Shown here one piece after another: positions 7,098-9,140 of a stretch of 9,140 nucleotides of DNA. The stretch spans positions 1-9,140 of the forward strand of contig JAUXEQ010000045.1 in assembly GCA_030620455.1 (NCBI GenBank). Reading direction: 5' to 3'. The position numbers and the translations under genes are program-made. The notes under the pieces are model-generated. The model saw only the letters and a list, made by a program, of their open reading frames with translations. It did not search any database and was not told the origin of the DNA. The DNA is from a bacterium (GTDB lineage Bacteria > UBP14 > UBA6098 > B30-G16). Position 1 is the stretch's first letter, and each line of letters opens with the position of its first letter.

Positions 7098-7751
7098 TTA
7101 TTTCGAAACCTTACCCTCAGTTCTCTCAACCTCTTCTGCTTCCTCAAGTTCCTCGACTTCCTCCACTTCCTCAACTTCCGTAACACCCCGCGGCTTAACA
7201 ACTGATGCAATAACTTCTTCTTCATCCATTAATAATTCAGCGTTTGGAATTTTAATATCCTTAACATGGATAGAATCACTGAGATCAATCCCAGATACAT
7301 CCAGTTCGACAAATTCTGGAGCGTTTTTTGGGGTACATAAAACCTCAAGTTCATGAAAATGTGGTGTGAATATTCCTCCATTTTTAACTCCTTCTGGAAT
7401 GCCAATAAATTCTATATGCAATTTAAAGGAAACCGGTCTATCCGCTTGAACATGCTCAAAATCCGCGTGAATAATCAGATCTGTAACCGGATTGTGTTGC
7501 ACTTCTTTAATCAGTGCGAGCAGCTTTTTTTCTTCTCCAGATTCATCTCTCATATGTAACTCAACAAGTGCATGTTCCCCCGATTTAGAATGCATTATCT
7601 GAGATAATTCATGTTTTAAAATTTTCAGCGAAATATTATCTTCACCCATTCCATAAATAACAGCAGGAACAAATCCTTGACGCCTAAGTCGATTTGCGTT
7701 TCGACTTCCTTTAAGATGTCTTATCTCACATTTTAAAGGGAGACCTTTCAT
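7098..7751 (-). CDS. rplY (ctc): 50S ribosomal protein L25 / general stress protein Ctc, long form
   Basis: A 217-residue protein of the long, two-domain CTC/TL5 type that binds 5S rRNA in the large ribosomal subunit. The L25 domain covers about 5-95 (GSRNANRLRRQGFVPAVIYG near 15-34, then EVQHNPVTDLIIHADFEHV). The C-terminal TL5-type beta domain spans about 97-187, with HFHELEVLCTP and VSGIDLSDSIHVKDIKIP. After residue 190 the protein ends in a low-complexity acidic tail built from repeats of V-E-E, a known variable feature of CTC proteins. The start is well supported: GGAGG at 7758-7762 lies 6 nt before the ATG, and the ATG overlaps the prs stop in an ATGA. The prs-ctc pairing is common in bacteria and supports the call. 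The peptidyl-tRNA hydrolase gene (pth) that often follows ctc is absent. A polysaccharide export gene starts 31 nt downstream without a terminator between. Confidence 0.95.
   Translation of the reverse strand: MKGLPLKCEIRHLKGSRNANRLRRQGFVPAVIYGMGEDNISLKILKHELSQIMHSKSGEHALVELHMRDESGEEKKLLALIKEVQHNPVTDLIIHADFEHVQADRPVSFKLHIEFIGIPEGVKNGGIFTPHFHELEVLCTPKNAPEFVELDVSGIDLSDSIHVKDIKIPNAELLMDEEEVIASVVKPRGVTEVEEVEEVEELEEAEEVERTEGKVSK
7128..7178 (-). repeat. Short tandem repeat encoding the acidic tail of L25
   Basis: On the minus strand, about five and a half copies of a degenerate 9-nt unit of the form GAG-GAA-GTx encode residues 192-208 of L25 as repeated V-E-E, with L and A replacing V in two units. 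The copies differ at third codon positions, so the repeat looks old or selected at protein level rather than freshly expanded. Confidence 0.8.
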
Positions 7752-8755
7752 TTCTCTCCTCCAATCTCGTATTTGATTTCTTTAAGAAAATTTTTATTAA
7801 ACAAAACACTGATAGATTGTTCCATGTGGATGCTTTCAATTGTCGCTGCCAAAAATGGAGCAACAGAAAATATTCGCAATTTACTTCCAAGAATTTGCTT
7901 TACGTTTTCTTTAATAGGTAGTGTATCAGTAATAACAAGAGTGCCTATTTTCGAATTAACTACATTTTCAACGGCAGCGCCCGAAAGCAATGGATGAGTG
8001 ATTAGAGCTATAACATCCTTGGCGCCTTCATCAATAATCAAGTCGCATGCTGAGCAAAGAGTACCTCCAGTATCTATAATATCATCTCGAATTACGGCAA
8101 TTTTATCCTTTACATCTCCTGCGATATTCTGAATTTTAGCAATTTCATTAGGTCGCTCTCGTTTCTTATAGACAACAGCTATCGACGCACCTACATGATC
8201 TCCAATGTATTCTGTTCTCTTAACACCACCAATATCCGGAGAAACCATAACTAGTTCTTTATTCTTTATTCTATCTGACATTTCATCGAGTAACAAATCC
8301 CTAAAAATTATATCAGCAGTGAGATGGTCGGTTGGGACATCAAAGAACCCCTGAATAGCCGATGCATGCAAGTCTATCGTAAGAACTCTGTTTATACCAG
8401 CGGCAACTAAAAGATTAGCCACTAATTTAGCTGAAATAGGGACTCGAGGTCTATCTTCTCTCTCCTGCCGTGCATAACCGAAATATGGTATTACCGCCGT
8501 AATTCTCCAAGCGCTTGCTCTCTTAGCAGCATCGATAATCAAAAGCAATTCCAATAGATTATCGGCTGGTGGTTGCGTAGATTGTACTATAAATACATCC
8601 TTACCTCTAATATTTTCCAAAATTTGCAGGTTGATTTCACCATCATTAAATCGTCTTAATTTCATTTTTGCAGGCGTTATTCCTAAATGCTTAGCAATAT
8701 CATTTCCCAGCACAGAATTTGAACCGCCAACAATAAGACTGAGTTTATCATCCAT
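7748..8755 (-). CDS. prs: Ribose-phosphate pyrophosphokinase (PRPP synthase)
   Basis: The product (335 residues from this start) makes PRPP from ribose 5-phosphate and ATP for nucleotide, histidine and tryptophan synthesis. Numbering from the ATG at 8758, clear motifs are RRFNDGEI (35-42), GKDVFIVQST (52-61), the ATP-site segment YFGYARQEREDRPRVPI (92-108), DLHASAIQGFF (129-139, with the conserved histidine 131), VVSPDIGG-type MVSPDIGGVKR (171-181), and the PRPP loop DDIIDTGGTL (225-234). The protein is about 20 residues longer than the usual 315, mainly from a charged C-terminal extension. W84 replaces the glycine usual in RASAGRIT. Two tandem ATGs exist at 8758 and 8755. The GGGAG at 8761-8765 lies only 2 nt from the first and 5 nt from the second, which favours 8755. 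The gene lies 32 nt downstream of tRNA-Gln and overlaps ctc by 4 nt (ATGA), so it is probably cotranscribed with both. Confidence 0.95.
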   Translation of the reverse strand: MDDKLSLIVGGSNSVLGNDIAKHLGITPAKMKLRRFNDGEINLQILENIRGKDVFIVQSTQPPADNLLELLLIIDAAKRASAWRITAVIPYFGYARQEREDRPRVPISAKLVANLLVAAGINRVLTIDLHASAIQGFFDVPTDHLTADIIFRDLLLDEMSDRIKNKELVMVSPDIGGVKRTEYIGDHVGASIAVVYKKRERPNEIAKIQNIAGDVKDKIAVIRDDIIDTGGTLCSACDLIIDEGAKDVIALITHPLLSGAAVENVVNSKIGTLVITDTLPIKENVKQILGSKLRIFSVAPFLAATIESIHMEQSISVLFNKNFLKEIKYEIGGEK

Positions 8756-8787
8756 CATAGCTCCCTAATTAAAAGCAAATCCTCAAA

Positions 8788-8860
8788 CTGGGGCGGGGGG
8801 ATTCGAACCTCCGCATGGCGGATCCAAAATCCGCTGCCTTGCCAACTTGGCTACGCCCCA
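8788..8860 (-). tRNA. tRNA-Gln, anticodon UUG
   Basis: A 73-nt cloverleaf can be drawn completely on the minus strand. The acceptor stem is TGGGGCG/CGCCCCA with discriminator G, and the D arm is GCCA/AGGC with one A-A mismatch. The anticodon stem GCGGA/TCCGC encloses loop TTTTGGA (anticodon TTG), the variable loop is 5 nt, and the T arm is GGAGG-TTCGAAT-CCCCC with one G-C-rich mismatch-tolerant end. The weak U1-A72 pair and G73 agree with known tRNA-Gln identity features. The CCA end is not encoded (TTT follows the discriminator), so it must be added by nucleotidyltransferase. It precedes prs by about 30 nt on the same strand, so it is probably processed from the operon transcript. Confidence 0.96.
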
Positions 8861-8892
8861 TAATTTTATTCTAAATTTAATTACAACCGTAG

Positions 8893-8921
8893 AAATTGTC
8901 CAAAAAATAATGCAAAGTCAA
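8893..8921 (-). promoter_or_regulatory. Weak candidate promoter for the tRNA-Gln-prs operon
   Basis: On the minus strand a TTGACT (8916-8921) is followed after 17 nt by CAATTT (8893-8898), about 33 nt before the tRNA 5' end. The -35 is a good match to the sigma70 consensus and the -10 is poor. A separate TAGAAT at 8868-8873 is a better -10 but has no partner at the right distance. A promoter is expected in this gap, since a terminator lies upstream. The exact site is a guess. Confidence 0.28.
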
Positions 8922-9080
8922 GAAAAAACGCAGGGATAATCCAGCAAAATTAGGAAGATGTTATAAATCCATCAATTATAATATACACAGATGCTATTTA
9001 AAGTATACTTTTTGGCTAAATTGCAAATCTATGAAAATATATTCACATTTGTAATTCATTGAATAATCGAAATCTGACAG
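8922..9080. other. AT-rich intergenic region without a recognisable gene
   Basis: Between the terminator of the gene beyond the right edge and the candidate promoter of the tRNA-Gln operon I see no ORF with a ribosome binding site, no RNA gene fold and no direct repeat. The only symmetrical element noticed is a 12-bp palindrome, AAAGTATACTTT, at 9000-9011. In such AT-rich DNA it may be chance. Confidence 0.5.
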
Positions 9081-9115
9081 AAAAAAAGACCCCCTGCCCA
9101 TTAGGACAGAGGGTC
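9081..9115 (-). terminator. Rho-independent terminator of a minus-strand gene beyond the right edge
   Basis: Read on the minus strand, positions 9115-9088 form a 12-bp stem with loop TAAT (GACCCTCTGTCC pairing with GGGCAGGGGGTC allowing two U-G pairs), followed by seven T (9087-9081). On the plus strand the same two positions are C-A mismatches and no T-run follows, so the terminator acts on the minus strand. The gene it ends must lie mostly outside the window. A TAA at 9124-9122 or at 9137-9135 could be its stop codon. Confidence 0.85.
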
Positions 9116-9140
9116 AAAACATTATCTGATGTCTTTACTT

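Noticed and set aside
6705..7205. Long plus-strand open frame opposite the ctc and SLBB genes, and similar ones at 807-1217, 6234-6572 and 5043-5363.
   Set aside because: They are antisense to strongly supported genes, lack ribosome binding sites and family motifs, and reflect the codon pattern of the real genes.
9000..9011. Perfect 12-bp palindrome AAAGTATACTTT as an operator.
   Set aside because: It is a single copy in very AT-rich DNA, not placed next to a convincing promoter. Chance is sufficient.

Overview
The window is an AT-rich, very gene-dense stretch of a bacterial chromosome. It holds nine protein-coding genes (one cut by the left edge), one tRNA and one terminator. No transposase, integrase, CRISPR array or rRNA was seen. 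The envelope genes suggest a Gram-negative, two-membrane organism. The long multi-SLBB export protein resembles homologues common in Bacteroidetes and related FCB-type phyla. That is a guess at phylum level only, and no species can be named from the sequence.

Left part, plus strand (1-810): the 3' end of the replicative helicase gene dnaB, a 50-residue ORF of unknown function, and an ImmA/IrrE-type zinc metallopeptidase gene. They are packed as an operon with gaps or overlaps of only a few bases. No XRE-type repressor, the usual ImmA partner, is visible.

Middle and right part, minus strand, read from right to left (8860 down to 812): tRNA-Gln(UUG), prs (PRPP synthase), ctc/rplY (ribosomal protein L25), a 780-residue SLBB outer-membrane-type polysaccharide export protein, a Wzz-type chain-length protein, a Wzy/O-antigen-ligase-type membrane protein, and a MurJ/MVF-type flippase. 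The spacings (30 nt, ATGA overlap, 31 nt, ATGA overlap, 2 nt, 49-nt overlap) and the absence of internal terminators suggest one transcription unit. It would join a translation and nucleotide-supply module to a polysaccharide assembly and export module. In the inferred pathway, the flippase moves lipid-linked repeat units across the inner membrane, the Wzy-like protein polymerises or ligates them, Wzz sets the chain length, and the SLBB protein carries the product across the periplasm and outer membrane. No glycosyltransferase is present, so the repeat units must be built by genes elsewhere.

The two transcription units converge, with stop codons one base apart (810 and 812) and no terminator between them. 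At the right edge, a minus-strand Rho-independent terminator (9081-9115) closes a gene lying outside the window. The roughly 220 bases between it and the tRNA carry no recognisable gene and probably hold the operon promoter.

The points most worth a second look are the dnaB-small ORF-immA arrangement without a repressor, the export module fused to prs-ctc where pth is often found, and a MurJ-like flippase that has lost several arginines essential in E. coli MurJ.
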